From Alphaproteobacteria bacterium (GTDB taxonomy: Bacteria; Pseudomonadota; Alphaproteobacteria; UBA6615): DNA of 64,000 nucleotides. The stretch lies in assembly GCA_039980135.1 (NCBI GenBank), contig JBDXCV010000006.1, forward strand, positions 124,001 to 188,000, in the 5' to 3' direction. The notes below the pieces were generated by a model, which worked only from the letters and a program-made list of their open reading frames with translations, did not search any database and was not told the origin of the DNA. The position numbers and the translations under genes were made by a program. This document shows, in pieces, positions 17,096-25,048 of the stretch. Each line of letters opens with the position of its first letter. Position 1 is the stretch's first letter.

Positions 17096-17512
17096 TCAGG
17101 CAGGCATTCCGGGCGGCGGGTCGCAAGGCTCGGTGTTCATCTTGGCCGGAATCGAAATCTCGATCAGGTCGAACATGTCCGAGGTGGCGGTTTCGTTGTG
17201 GGGTATGCCGCCGGGGATGTAGATGGAATCGCCGGCCTCCAGATGAACCGTGCCGTCGGCGAAAGCGAGATCGAGGAAGCCTTCGAGCATATAGACGAAC
17301 TGACCCTCGCAGATATGCGTATGCCAGCCGGTCGGCTCTACGAGACCTTGCTTGGCGCGGGTGATCTGCACCCGCATCTTGCCGTCGCTGGCCTCCTGGG
17401 TCCCGAGATCGATATATTCGAAGAAGTTGCGGCGGCCCTCGACGAACTGCGGATCGTCCTTGCGGCGGACTTCGTAGCCCGGTGCGTCATCCAGTACGAC
17501 TGCTTCACTCAT
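17096..17512 (-). CDS. Single-domain cupin protein
   Basis: A 138-residue cupin. Motif 1 is TGWHTHICEGQFVYMLEGFL (HxHx4... with Glu and Gly spaced as in metal cupins) and motif 2 is AGDSIYIPGGIPHNE. It carries no extra domain. It is a likely small metal-binding sensor or enzyme; the substrate is unknown. ATG at 17512 has GGGAG 8 nt upstream. The class III aminotransferase ends 50 bp upstream in the same direction, so the two are probably co-transcribed and may act on the same compound. Confidence 0.82.
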   Translation of the reverse strand: MSEAVVLDDAPGYEVRRKDDPQFVEGRRNFFEYIDLGTQEASDGKMRVQITRAKQGLVEPTGWHTHICEGQFVYMLEGFLDLAFADGTVHLEAGDSIYIPGGIPHNETATSDMFDLIEISIPAKMNTEPCDPPPGMPA

Positions 17513-17562
17513 TGCGATTGCTCCCTTTTTGGTTTCCGGTCGTGGGATTTCACGTGATTCGG

Positions 17563-18966
17563 CTAAACGAGCCCTTCGGCCTGGACATGCGCCCATGTCT
17601 CATCGAGTGCGGTTGAGAACCGCTCCATGCAAACGCCGATCTGCTCTTCCGTGATGATCAGTGGCGGGCACAGTGCGATGCCGTCGCCCGGCAGGGCGCG
17701 CGAGATCAGGCCGTGGGCCTGGGTTCGCGCCATCATGCCCGGCGACACCTTTGCGGCGGGGTCGAAACTGCCTTTGTTCTCCGGGTCCGGGGACAGCTCG
17801 AGTGCGGCAAACAGGCCCACGCCGCGCACTTCGCCCACCAGCGGATGATCGGCGAATTGCTGCATCTGTTCCTGAAAACCGCCCATGACTGAGCGGACAT
17901 GCCCCAGCGTATCGCGCTCCTCATAGATGCGGAGCGTTTCCAACGCGACGGCGGCCGACACGGGATGGCCCGAATAGGTATAGCCGGTGTTCCACATGCC
18001 GAACTTGTCGCTGCCGTCGCGCAGCACCTGATAGATCTCGTCAGTCATCATCACCGCGCCGATGGGCAGATAGGCCGATGACAGCGCCTTGGCGATCGAC
18101 ATCAGGTCCGGTTTGATGTTGTAGGTCTCGCAGGCGAACATGTTGCCGGTGCGCATGAAGCCCGTGATTACCTCGTCGGCGATCATCAGCACGTCATGCT
18201 TTTTCAGGACCGCCTGGACCTTCTCGAAATAGGTCGCTGGCGGCGGGATCAGGCCGCCCGCGCCCATCACCGGTTCGGCGATAAACGCAGCAACCGTGTC
18301 GGGGCCCTCGCTGACGATAAGATCGTCGATCTCCTGGGCAAGCCGGCCCGCGAAATCCTCTTCGCTCTCGCCCTCCTGGCCCTCGCGCCAGTAATGGGGG
18401 GCGGTGACATGCAGGAACCGGTCGAGCGGCACATCGAAGCCCTTATGGGCATAGTCGACGCCGGTCAGGCTGGCGGCGGCCAGTGTGATGCCGTGATAGG
18501 CCTTCTGACGGCCGATGATCTTCTTCTTTTCCGGCTTGCCGCGGGCGTTGTTGTAGTACCAGACGATCTTGACCTGGGTGTCGTTCGCCTCGGATCCGGA
18601 GTTGGTGAAGAACACCTTGCCCATGTTGTTGGGCGCTATCGAGATCAGCTTCTCGGCAAGATCGATGGCCACTTCGTTGGAGCGATGGGTGAAGCCCTGG
18701 ATGTAGGGCAGGCGCAGCATCTGCTCATAGGCGACCCTCGCAAGCCGTTCTTCACCGAAACCGAGTGACGTGCACCACAGACCGGCCATGCCCTCGATAT
18801 ACTCCTTGCCCTGATCGTCATAGACATAGATGCCCTTGCCTTCGTTGACGATGAAGGGGCCGTTTTCCTCGTGCACCTTGGGGTTGGTGAAGGGGTGCAG
18901 GTAATACGCGATGTCGCGGGCGGCCGCGGAATTGGGCGCAAATCGGGTCCGGTCGGACGGTGCCAT
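17563..18966 (-). CDS. Class III PLP-dependent aminotransferase (omega-amino acid type)
   Basis: A 467-residue fold-type I aminotransferase. It shows the class III marks: FFTNSGSEANDTQVKI (PLP phosphate), AYHGITLAAASLTG, FIAEPVMGAGGLIPPP, LMIADEVITGFMRTG (PLP Asp) and SIAKALSSAYLPIGAV (Schiff-base Lys). The first 20 residues and the HPFTNP lead resemble beta-alanine/putrescine-pyruvate type enzymes. It transfers an omega-amino group to an oxo acid such as pyruvate; the amine donor is undetermined. It is followed by the small cupin. Confidence 0.92.
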   Translation of the reverse strand: MAPSDRTRFAPNSAAARDIAYYLHPFTNPKVHEENGPFIVNEGKGIYVYDDQGKEYIEGMAGLWCTSLGFGEERLARVAYEQMLRLPYIQGFTHRSNEVAIDLAEKLISIAPNNMGKVFFTNSGSEANDTQVKIVWYYNNARGKPEKKKIIGRQKAYHGITLAAASLTGVDYAHKGFDVPLDRFLHVTAPHYWREGQEGESEEDFAGRLAQEIDDLIVSEGPDTVAAFIAEPVMGAGGLIPPPATYFEKVQAVLKKHDVLMIADEVITGFMRTGNMFACETYNIKPDLMSIAKALSSAYLPIGAVMMTDEIYQVLRDGSDKFGMWNTGYTYSGHPVSAAVALETLRIYEERDTLGHVRSVMGGFQEQMQQFADHPLVGEVRGVGLFAALELSPDPENKGSFDPAAKVSPGMMARTQAHGLISRALPGDGIALCPPLIITEEQIGVCMERFSTALDETWAHVQAEGLV

Positions 18967-19057
18967 GGTGCTTGCCTTATTGGTTTGTCATGCGTTTCCG
19001 CCCGAACGTTAGGCGCCCGGAGCGATCCCGGCAAGTATTGAGGGGGTTGCCCGGGAT

Positions 19058-20473
19058 TCAGGTGTTTTCCAGCCGTTCGAACTCGTCCTTGCCGGCGTTC
19101 GGCCCGGCCTGCACCTCGATCAGGGTGAGCGGACGGTTGTCGGCGGTCGCCAGCGCGTGGGCCGCGCCGGCCGGGATCGAGATGGATTCCCCCGGCTCCA
19201 ATTCATGCTGTGCGCCTTCCAGGGTGACGTCGGCCGTCCCGTCGACGATCATCCAGTGCTGGGCCGAATGCCGGTGGCGGCGCAGGTTCACGCGACCGCC
19301 GGGGTGCAGGGAGATACGGTTGACGTGAAACCCCGGCCCGGAATTGAGGGTCTTGTACCAGCCCCAGGGGCGGTAGACCTCGGGGAAGGTGACGGCTTCC
19401 TTGCGCCCGGACTTGCCGAGCGCCTCGACGATGTCTCGGACCTGCTGCACCTCGTCCTTGGGCGCGACCAGCACCGCGTCGGCCGAGGCGACGACGACGA
19501 AATCTTCCAGCCCGATGGCGGCGACGAGCGTGCCGTCGCTTCGGAGATAGCAATCGCGTGCGCCGACCTGCACCACGTCACCCTCCACGACGTTGCCGGC
19601 ATTGTCCTTGGCGCCGATTTCCCACAGCGCACGCCACGACCCGACATCCGACCAGCCCATATCGACGGGCACGACGGCCGCGTCCGCGGTCTTTTCCATC
19701 ACCGCGTAGTCGATGGAGGTTGCGGGCGCGGACCCGAATGCGTCGGCGTCCATGCGGAAAAAGTCGAGATCCTCGGAGCCGTTTTTCAGGGCGGCCCGGC
19801 AGGCGACACCGGTCTCCGGGGTCAGCCGGTCGATCTCCGCGACCAATATATCGGCGCGGAAGACGAACATGCCGCTGTTCCAGAAATGGTTGCCGCCGGC
19901 GACGTATTCCTGCGCGGTTGCGAGGTCGGGTTTCTCGACGAAGCCGTCGACATCGCGCACGCCGTCAATGCCTTCGGTCGGGCCGCCGGCCGCGATATAG
20001 CCAAAACCCGTTTCGGGCGCGCGCGGCGCGATGCCGAAGGTCACGAGCCGGCCCGACCGGGCAGCCTCGGCAGCGATATAGGCGGCCTCGCGGAACGCCG
20101 GGACGTTCTGCACCACATGGTCGGACGGCAGCACGAGCATGATCGCGTCGGGGTCACGGTCGAGCAGCCAAAGGGCGGCCGCGGTGAGCGCGGGGGCCGT
20201 ATTGCGCCCGACGGGTTCTAGCAGGATGCCCTGCGCTTCCTGTTCCTGGCGGCGCAGCTGTTCGGCGACCATGAACCGGTGCTCCTCGTTACAGACGACG
20301 AGCACGGGCGCGAAGCGTTGCGGCACGCAGACGCGCAATGCGGTTTCCTGCAGCATCGTCTGGTCGCCCGCGAGCGGCAGAAACTGCTTCGGATAATCAC
20401 GGCGGCTCATGGGCCACAGGCGGGTGCCTGAGCCCCCGGACAGAATGACGGGCGTGATGCGGCCGGTTGCCAA
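19058..20473 (-). CDS. manC: Mannose-1-phosphate guanylyltransferase / mannose-6-phosphate isomerase (TTG start)
   Basis: A 471-residue bifunctional ManC/AlgA-type protein. The N-terminal nucleotidyltransferase carries VILSGGSGTRLWPMSR, LVLPSDHVV and FVEKP; the C-terminal cupin-type isomerase domain has RPWGWYKTL, RHRHSAQHWMIVDGTADV and PAGAAHAL. It makes GDP-mannose for exopolysaccharide or LPS. The TTG at 20473 is chosen because AAGGAG lies 7 nt upstream and MATGRITPVILSGG is the usual N-terminus; the next ATG would be inside the catalytic domain. No other polysaccharide gene is adjacent. Confidence 0.93.
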   Translation of the reverse strand: MATGRITPVILSGGSGTRLWPMSRRDYPKQFLPLAGDQTMLQETALRVCVPQRFAPVLVVCNEEHRFMVAEQLRRQEQEAQGILLEPVGRNTAPALTAAALWLLDRDPDAIMLVLPSDHVVQNVPAFREAAYIAAEAARSGRLVTFGIAPRAPETGFGYIAAGGPTEGIDGVRDVDGFVEKPDLATAQEYVAGGNHFWNSGMFVFRADILVAEIDRLTPETGVACRAALKNGSEDLDFFRMDADAFGSAPATSIDYAVMEKTADAAVVPVDMGWSDVGSWRALWEIGAKDNAGNVVEGDVVQVGARDCYLRSDGTLVAAIGLEDFVVVASADAVLVAPKDEVQQVRDIVEALGKSGRKEAVTFPEVYRPWGWYKTLNSGPGFHVNRISLHPGGRVNLRRHRHSAQHWMIVDGTADVTLEGAQHELEPGESISIPAGAAHALATADNRPLTLIEVQAGPNAGKDEFERLENT

Positions 20474-20612
20474 TCGAAATCTCCTTCTGACCCGCACGGG
20501 GTTGCGTGTTCTTGCTAGCCGGTTTTTGCGCCGAGGCCAACGCCGGTGTGATTGCGTTGCGGAAAATTGTTGGCGGCAAGACATGAATATTGAGCTGCGG
20601 TACGATGGTGAC

Positions 20613-21437
20613 ATGAAGATCACGACGCTTCAGATGAACACCCGCAGCGACAAGGCGGCCAACCTGGAACAGGCGCGCGCGTTGGCGGTTCATGCAGTCG
20701 CGGTGGACTCGCCGGACATGCTGGTGCTGCCCGAAGTGTTCGCCTTCATGGGGAGCTCGGTCGCCGACAAGCGGGACGCTGCCGAAGAATTGCCCGAACC
20801 AGGACATGGCGGTGGCGCGGCCTTTGAAACCCTGCGCGCGCTGGCGGGTGATCATGGCGTGTTCGTGCATGGCGGCAGTTTCGTCGAACGTGCCGGGGAT
20901 GAATTCTTCAACACGACCGTCGCCTTCGACCGCGCGGGCCAGGAACTGGCGCGCTATCGCAAGATCCATCTGTTCGATGTCTCGACGCCGGACGGCCGGG
21001 AATACAGGGAGTCCGCTACGTTCGGCGCCGGGTCCGAGATCGTGACCTACAGAGCCGATGACATCACAGTGGGTTGCAGCATTTGCTACGACCTTCGCTT
21101 CGCGGAGCTTTACCGCGCGCTGGCCGAAGCCGGCGCCGACGTGATCATGGTGCCGGCGGCGTTTACGCTGCAGACCGGCAAGGACCATTGGGAGGTCCTG
21201 TTGCGGGCCCGGGCCATCGAGACACAGACCTATATGGTGGCTGCGGCACAGACCGGCACCTATCACGAGGGCAATGACGAGCGTGCGAGCTGGGGACATT
21301 CGATGATTGTCGACCCCTGGGGGCATATTCTGGCCCAGGCGCGTGAGGGGACGGGGCACGCGACGGCGACGGTCGAGCCGGCATATGCGGCCCAGGTGCG
21401 CCAACGTATCCCCGTCGCCGAGCATCGTGTTCTTTGA
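20613..21437 (+). CDS. Carbon-nitrogen hydrolase (nitrilase superfamily, Nit2/omega-amidase-like)
   Basis: A 274-residue nitrilase-fold amidase with the Glu-Lys-Cys triad: LVLPEVFAFMG (Glu), ARYRKIHLFDV (Lys) and VGCSICYDLRFAELYRALA (Cys). The CYDLRF context and length match Nit2-like omega-amidases/deaminated glutathione amidases. The ATG at 20613 gives MKITTLQMN, the canonical start; an in-frame ATG at 20583 would add ten non-conserved residues. It is followed 21 bp later by an M20 amidohydrolase, so two amide hydrolases are probably co-transcribed. Confidence 0.88.
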   Translation: MKITTLQMNTRSDKAANLEQARALAVHAVAVDSPDMLVLPEVFAFMGSSVADKRDAAEELPEPGHGGGAAFETLRALAGDHGVFVHGGSFVERAGDEFFNTTVAFDRAGQELARYRKIHLFDVSTPDGREYRESATFGAGSEIVTYRADDITVGCSICYDLRFAELYRALAEAGADVIMVPAAFTLQTGKDHWEVLLRARAIETQTYMVAAAQTGTYHEGNDERASWGHSMIVDPWGHILAQAREGTGHATATVEPAYAAQVRQRIPVAEHRVL

Positions 21438-21458
21438 GACGACCGAAATGAGGATCAG

Positions 21459-22637
21459 ATGAATATCAAGGATGAGATCACGCGCGATCACGCATTGCTG
21501 ACCGAGTGGCGCAGGGATTTCCACGCCCATCCGGAGTTGGCCTTCGAGGAAGAGCGCACGTCGGCGCTCGTGGCCGAACGGCTCGAGAGTTTTGGCGTTG
21601 AGGTGCATCGCGGCCTGGCCAAGACCGGCGTCGTCGGCCAACTCAAGGTTGGCACCGGCAATCGCGCCATCGCGCTGCGCGCCGACATGGACGCGCTGCC
21701 CATGGAAGAAGGCAATACATTCGACCACGCCTCGAAGACACTGGGGAAGATGCATGGCTGCGGCCATGACGGCCACACCACGATGCTGTTGGGCGCGGCC
21801 AAGTATCTCGCCGAGACAAAACAGTTCGACGGCACGGTGTATTTCGTGTTCCAGCCCGCCGAGGAGGCCGAGGGCGGCGCGGAGGTGATGGTCAAGGACG
21901 GCCTGTTCGAGAAGTTCCCGGTTGAATCAATCTATGGGATGCACAATTGGCCCGGCATGCCGGTGGGTGAGTTTGCCGTGGCACCGGGTGCGATGATGGC
22001 GGCATTCGACATCTTCGACCTGGTGATCAAGGGAAAGGGCAGCCATGCCGCGATGCCCCATCAGGGGATCGACAGCATCGTCATGGCGTCCAAGGTGGTG
22101 GACGCGCTGCAGAGCATCGCGAGCCGCAACATCGACCCGATCGATTCGCTCGTCGTGTCGGTGACGCAAATTCACGGCGGCGATGCCTACAACGTCATCC
22201 CCGACGAAGTTGTTCTGCGGGGCACGGTACGGTCCTTCAGCGAGGCGGTTCGCGACGGCGTCGAGCCCGCCATGCGGCGGATCGCCGACGGGGTTTGTGC
22301 CGCGTTCGGCGGGACGGCGGAGCTGCGATACGAGCGGCGCTATCCCGCCACCGTCAACAGCGTGGAAGAAACCGAGAACGCGGAAGCGGCGGCTTCGGCC
22401 ATCGTCGGCAGCGACAATATCGAACGCAGCCCGGTGCCCAGCATGGGGTCGGAGGATTTCGCCTATATGCTGCAGAAAAAACCGGGCAGTTATGTGTGGG
22501 TCGGCAACGGTGCCGGGGCGGGTGGCTGCATGCTTCACAACCCGGGCTATGACTTCAACGACGAGATCATCCCGATTGGCGTGACCTACTGGTCGACCCT
22601 GGTGGAGCAGATTCTCCCGGCCGAACGGCCGGAATAG
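21459..22637 (+). CDS. M20 family amidohydrolase (HipO/AbgB-like)
   Basis: A 392-residue zinc amidohydrolase of peptidase family M20D. It shows RRDFHAHPELAFEE, ALRADMDALPM, KMHGCGHDGHTTMLLG (metal and catalytic residues), FQPAEEAEGGAEVM (catalytic Glu and metal Glu) and MGSEDFAYMLQK near the end, with the dimerisation lid domain between. It hydrolyses N-acylated amino acids such as hippurate; the exact substrate is not determined. It is the last gene before a CtrA-like site and the TipF-like gene. Confidence 0.93.
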   Translation: MNIKDEITRDHALLTEWRRDFHAHPELAFEEERTSALVAERLESFGVEVHRGLAKTGVVGQLKVGTGNRAIALRADMDALPMEEGNTFDHASKTLGKMHGCGHDGHTTMLLGAAKYLAETKQFDGTVYFVFQPAEEAEGGAEVMVKDGLFEKFPVESIYGMHNWPGMPVGEFAVAPGAMMAAFDIFDLVIKGKGSHAAMPHQGIDSIVMASKVVDALQSIASRNIDPIDSLVVSVTQIHGGDAYNVIPDEVVLRGTVRSFSEAVRDGVEPAMRRIADGVCAAFGGTAELRYERRYPATVNSVEETENAEAAASAIVGSDNIERSPVPSMGSEDFAYMLQKKPGSYVWVGNGAGAGGCMLHNPGYDFNDEIIPIGVTYWSTLVEQILPAERPE

Positions 22638-22650
22638 CGCGGCAACAGCC

Positions 22651-22668
22651 TTAATTCATGTTAACCAT
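22651..22668. promoter_or_regulatory. CtrA-like binding site upstream of the TipF-like gene
   Basis: TTAA, six bases, then TTAACCAT. The Caulobacter CtrA consensus is TTAA-N7-TTAA(C), and TTAACCAT is a known half-site, so this is a good half-site plus a box displaced by one base. It lies 38-55 bp before the preferred ATG (22706). tipF belongs to the flagellar/cell-cycle programme in Caulobacter, so control by CtrA is plausible. It also makes an ATG inside this motif (22658) an unlikely start. Confidence 0.45.
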
Positions 22669-22705
22669 ATCGCAAGGCTTCGGCGGCAATCTGTGCCCCG
22701 AAGCC

Positions 22706-23944
22706 ATGTCACTGATTCTGCATATCATAATCATCGCGTCCTATTTCGTGCTTTCGAGCGCGGTGGCGCTGGTCGCCCCCGGTATCGTGCCGGCGCTGTC
22801 GACGGATGTCGCGCCGTTGGCGGCCGGGATGGTGTTCCTCGGATGCGCGATCGCGCATGTGATGTTCGCCCAGTCGGAGCGTAACCGCCGCCTCTTGCGC
22901 GAATTGACGGTCGTCCGTCGTCAGACACGTGAAATTGCCGAGGATTTGCTCAGCACCCAGACCCAGGCGCTGCAAATGCGCCAGACCGTCGATCAGGCGG
23001 GCCGGGCGGGTGAACAGCGGGTGTCCGAAGTGATCGCCGAGGTCAAGGTCCTGCAGGGCCTGATCGAGGTCTTCTCGCGCAAACAGGAAGCCAGCGCCCT
23101 GGCGGCCGGCGAATTACAGCTCGCCGAGCGACCGAAGCTCGTCGCCGTCGAGGGTGGCAAGGCAGTCAGTGCGCCGTCGGGCGCCGATTTCTCCGATGTC
23201 GACGACCCGGAGGTCATCGATATTGTGCGCGAGGCGCTGCGTCTTGATCGGGTGGATGTCTATCTGCAGCCGATCGTCAGCCTGCCCCAGCGCAAGAACC
23301 GCTACTACGAATGCTACACGCGTATCCGCAGCGAGGACGGCACGGTGATCGGGCCGGGCCAGTATATTGGCGTGGCCGAGCGTGAAGGCATGGTCAGCGC
23401 AATCGACAATATGCTGCTGTTCCGTTGTGTGCAGCTGATCCGGCGCACCCAGAAGCGGAACTACGATACCGCCTTCTTCTGCAATATCTCCCGCGAAAGC
23501 CTTGGCGACACGGCCTTCATCGGTGATTTCGTCGATTTCGTGTCCGAGAATCCCGATCTGGCGCCGAAGCTGTTCTTCGAGTTCGGCCAGGGGGATATCG
23601 AAACGGCGCCGCCGGCCACGATCGGCAATCTGGCGCGGCTCGCAGATCTCGGTTTCCGGTTCTCGCTCGATCAGGTCACCCATCTGAACCTCGATATTCA
23701 GGGCCTCTCGGCCAAGAACTTCCGCTTCGTGAAGGTGGATGCGTCGTTCCTGCTCGACAGAAACGATGAACTGGTCGGTGATATCGCCCGCCAGGATATC
23801 AAGAAGATGCTCGACCGCGACGGTCTCGACCTGATTGTCGAAAAGATCGAGGATGAGCGCCAGGTGGTCGAACTTCTCGATTTCGAGATCGACTTCGGCC
23901 AAGGCTATCTCTTCGGCGAACCCCGGTTGAGCCGTACCGACTGA
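22706..23944 (+). CDS. TipF-like membrane protein with degenerate EAL domain
   Basis: A 412-residue protein. TM1 (about 3-24, MSLILHIIIIASYFVLSS) and TM2 (about 36-53) are followed by a coiled coil (about 58-140) and a C-terminal EAL domain (about 175-412). The EAL Glu is present (E202, in YYECYTRI), as are FFCNIS, KLFFEF, VKVDASF and GQGYLFGEP. The DD metal motif, however, reads SLDQVTH (D322-Q323), so phosphodiesterase activity is doubtful. This architecture matches Caulobacter TipF, a c-di-GMP receptor for flagellar assembly at the new pole. The start at 22706 is preferred; an in-frame ATG at 22658 would add 16 unlikely residues. Homology to TipF is inferred from architecture. Confidence 0.75.
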   Translation: MSLILHIIIIASYFVLSSAVALVAPGIVPALSTDVAPLAAGMVFLGCAIAHVMFAQSERNRRLLRELTVVRRQTREIAEDLLSTQTQALQMRQTVDQAGRAGEQRVSEVIAEVKVLQGLIEVFSRKQEASALAAGELQLAERPKLVAVEGGKAVSAPSGADFSDVDDPEVIDIVREALRLDRVDVYLQPIVSLPQRKNRYYECYTRIRSEDGTVIGPGQYIGVAEREGMVSAIDNMLLFRCVQLIRRTQKRNYDTAFFCNISRESLGDTAFIGDFVDFVSENPDLAPKLFFEFGQGDIETAPPATIGNLARLADLGFRFSLDQVTHLNLDIQGLSAKNFRFVKVDASFLLDRNDELVGDIARQDIKKMLDRDGLDLIVEKIEDERQVVELLDFEIDFGQGYLFGEPRLSRTD

Positions 23945-24075
23945 CGTCGCCCGGCGGGCCCGCCGCCCGCCCGCCGAACCCGGCTTCCGTCGCGCCGCGG
24001 AATTCATCCCCTTCCTTCGAGCATCCGGGCATGGCATACGCCTGTCACATCGCGTTGCCACGATCCGGTTGCCTC

Positions 24076-24951
24076 ATGAAAACAGAACTTCTCCCCGGCT
24101 TTGAAAGCCTGTCGGACAGCTATGATCATCTGATCGTCGATCTTTGGGGTACCCTGCATAACGGTATCGACCCCCTGCCGGGCGCGGTTGACTGCCTGGA
24201 AAAATTTGGCGCTGCGGGCGCCAGGACCGTGCTGCTTTCCAACGCGCCTTTTCGTGTGGCCGGTGTCCGCGATGTCCTGGGACAGATCGGTATTCCCGAC
24301 ACCATCTATGAAGACATCTTCTGTTCCGGCGAAGTTGCCTGGCACGCCATTCGCGACCGGGTGGACCCGTGGCATGCAAGGCTCGGCCGGCGCGCGGCGT
24401 TCATCGGGCCGGACCGCCATCGGCCCATGCTCGACAATCCCGGCATCGACGCCGCCGTCGAAATCGAGGATGCGGATTTCTTTATCTGCACCGGTCCGCG
24501 CGATCCGGGCGATGTGCTGGAGGATTATCTTCCCGAGCTGGGCCGCGCGGCTGCGGCGGGGCTGCCGATGGTCTGCACCAATCCCGACCGCGAGGTGTTG
24601 CGCGGGTCCGTGCGCGAGATATGTGCGGGGGCGATGGCCGAGGCCTATGAGACCCGCTATGGCGGCGATGTGGCCTGGCACGGCAAGCCGTACCGCCCGG
24701 TCTTTGACGCGGTGCTGCGGCACTTGGGCGATCCGGACCGGGGCCGCGTGCTGATGATCGGTGACGGCCTGCTGACCGATGTCGCGGGTGCCGCCGCAGC
24801 GGGTATCGATGCCGCTTTCATCGTCGGCGGCATCGCCGCCGAACGGCTCGGCGCCGCGCCGGGGACCTTGCCGGCGCCCGAGAAACTGTCGGTCGTCCTT
24901 GCGGATGCCGGCCAGGCGCCCCGATACGCCATGCCCGGACTGATCTGGTAA
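24076..24951 (+). CDS. HAD-superfamily class IIA hydrolase (TIGR01459-like)
   Basis: A 291-residue HAD phosphatase. Motif I is LIVDLWGTLHNG (nucleophile Asp; the second position is Trp-Gly rather than Asp-Gly, as usual in this subfamily). The Ser/Thr motif is VLLSNAPFR, the motif III Lys region WHGKPYRPVFDAVL, and motif IV MIGDGLLTDVAGAAAAGIDA. The class IIA cap lies between motifs II and III. Substrate is unknown; relatives include NagD and phosphoglycolate phosphatases. The ATG at 24076 (MKTELLPGF) fits the family. Between the TipF-like gene and this one, 23945-24075 holds GC-rich palindromes but no gene. Confidence 0.88.
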   Translation: MKTELLPGFESLSDSYDHLIVDLWGTLHNGIDPLPGAVDCLEKFGAAGARTVLLSNAPFRVAGVRDVLGQIGIPDTIYEDIFCSGEVAWHAIRDRVDPWHARLGRRAAFIGPDRHRPMLDNPGIDAAVEIEDADFFICTGPRDPGDVLEDYLPELGRAAAAGLPMVCTNPDREVLRGSVREICAGAMAEAYETRYGGDVAWHGKPYRPVFDAVLRHLGDPDRGRVLMIGDGLLTDVAGAAAAGIDAAFIVGGIAAERLGAAPGTLPAPEKLSVVLADAGQAPRYAMPGLIW

Positions 24952-25048
24952 CCATCTCCTAACGTAGGATGTAGTAGGTGCTGTGGGTGCGGCTGCGAGG
25001 TTACCGCGGCCATTCGGTATTTGTGTCAACGAAACGGGGAGCACAGAT

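Noticed and set aside
23945-24075. GC-rich palindrome (GGCGGGCCCGCC) as a terminator after the TipF-like gene
   Set aside because: No U-tract follows and the GC-rich run can form many alternative hairpins; not specific enough to call.
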